This document shows, piece by piece, positions 63,687 to 64,000 of a stretch of 64,000 bases of DNA. The translations under genes and the position numbers were made by a program. The stretch is from positions 26,525,021 through 26,589,020 of the forward strand of contig JARCOQ010000008.1 in NCBI GenBank assembly GCA_029207755.1. Direction: 5' to 3'. The notes under the pieces were generated by a model that worked only from the letters and a program-made list of their open reading frames with translations, searched no databases and was not told the DNA's origin. Position 1 is the first letter of the stretch. Each line of letters starts with the position of its first letter. Origin of the DNA: Chamaea fasciata (taxonomy: Eukaryota > Chordata > Aves > Passeriformes > Sylviidae).

Positions 63687-63763
63687 AAAGCAGGGAAATG
63701 AAACCTAACCAGCTTGAAACCATTCAGAGTAAAATGCAAAATGATGATTTTGGGAGCAAGTGG
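63687..63763 (+). CDS. candidate internal exon, last seen of cluster B
   Basis: A very good acceptor (GCTTTCTCCCCCGCTACTTTCTAG, ending at 63686) precedes 77 bases in phase 1 to 0, ending at a GTATGT donor (AAGTGG then GTATGT). The peptide is polar and helix-prone (MKPNQLETIQSKMQNDDFG). Incoming phase 1 matches the block at 62701-62758. The same frame runs on without a stop to 63883, so the block could also be longer. I recognise no family. Confidence 0.35.
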
Positions 63764-63913
63764 GTATGTACAGTGGATAAAGTGCAGGAAATTAAGAACC
63801 AAGTGCAGAAATGTACATTAATTGAAGGCCACAGTAAAAAATGTTGCAATGTAGCAAGTTTAGAAAAATTAAAAGCTGTTTAAAATGAAAGGAAAATTTC
63901 TCTTTTAATTATT

Positions 63914-63953
63914 ATTTCACACATACATATGTGCGTGTGTGTGTATGTGAAAT
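63914..63953. repeat. GT microsatellite within an imperfect inverted repeat
   Basis: A short GTGTGTGT run flanked by ATTTCACACATAC and GTATGTGAAAT, which pair imperfectly to give a hairpin. Confidence 0.75.
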
Positions 63954-64000
63954 GCCAGCAGTAGTGAAAGGGGTAGACAAGTTACTTTTGTCAGAAGAAT

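Noticed and set aside
1..64000. CRISPR arrays, operons, tRNA, rRNA or integrated bacterial or phage genes
   Set aside because: No regularly spaced repeats, no dense same-strand gene runs, and no recognisable RNA-gene motifs were seen; the repeats present are those of a bird genome.

Overview
This window looks like nuclear DNA from a bird. Three things support that. It is AT-rich (by eye, roughly 60% A+T), CpG-poor and gene-sparse. Its recognisable interspersed repeats are CR1 non-LTR retrotransposons: two moderately diverged avian-type copies at 425-1291 (+) and 20085-20492 (-), a short fragment at 30784-30858 (-), and a much older, heavily decayed copy at about 35130-36450 (+). It also carries two LTRs of the avian ERVL type, both in minus orientation, at about 42556-43035 and 49364-49968. 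There is no bacterial-style gene organisation, operon, CRISPR array, tRNA or rRNA that I can recognise. Almost all short open frames are chance frames or lie inside repeats.

No complete protein-coding gene is visible. The window is best read as intronic and/or intergenic DNA. Two places look like they could hold exons of a long-intron gene on the plus strand. Cluster A is 11735-13668, with a possible upstream partner at 1681-1915: it has exon-like open blocks with splice signals and a possible last exon followed by two AATAAA signals. Cluster B is 60836-63763: it has four exon-like blocks whose reading phases join without a break (0-0, 0-0, 0-1, 1-0). I recognise no protein family in any of them, and splice-flanked open blocks of this size arise by chance in 64 kb of AT-rich DNA, so all are low to moderate confidence. 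One block at 4386-4614 has exon-like signals on both strands, which shows how ambiguous this evidence is.

Layout: 1-424 unassigned; 425-1291 CR1; 1292-20084 mostly featureless AT-rich DNA with the candidate exons; 20085-20492 CR1; 20493-35129 unassigned with microsatellites, a CR1 scrap and a 35-bp poly-A tract; 35130-36450 ancient CR1; 36451-42555 unassigned with a 28-bp poly-A tract, a hairpin and a G-rich patch; 42556-49968 two ERVL-type LTRs about 6.3 kb apart with no recognisable retroviral genes between them; 49969-60835 unassigned with a pyrimidine-rich minisatellite; 60836-64000 exon-like cluster B and a small CpG-richer, GC-rich patch near 62980-63300.
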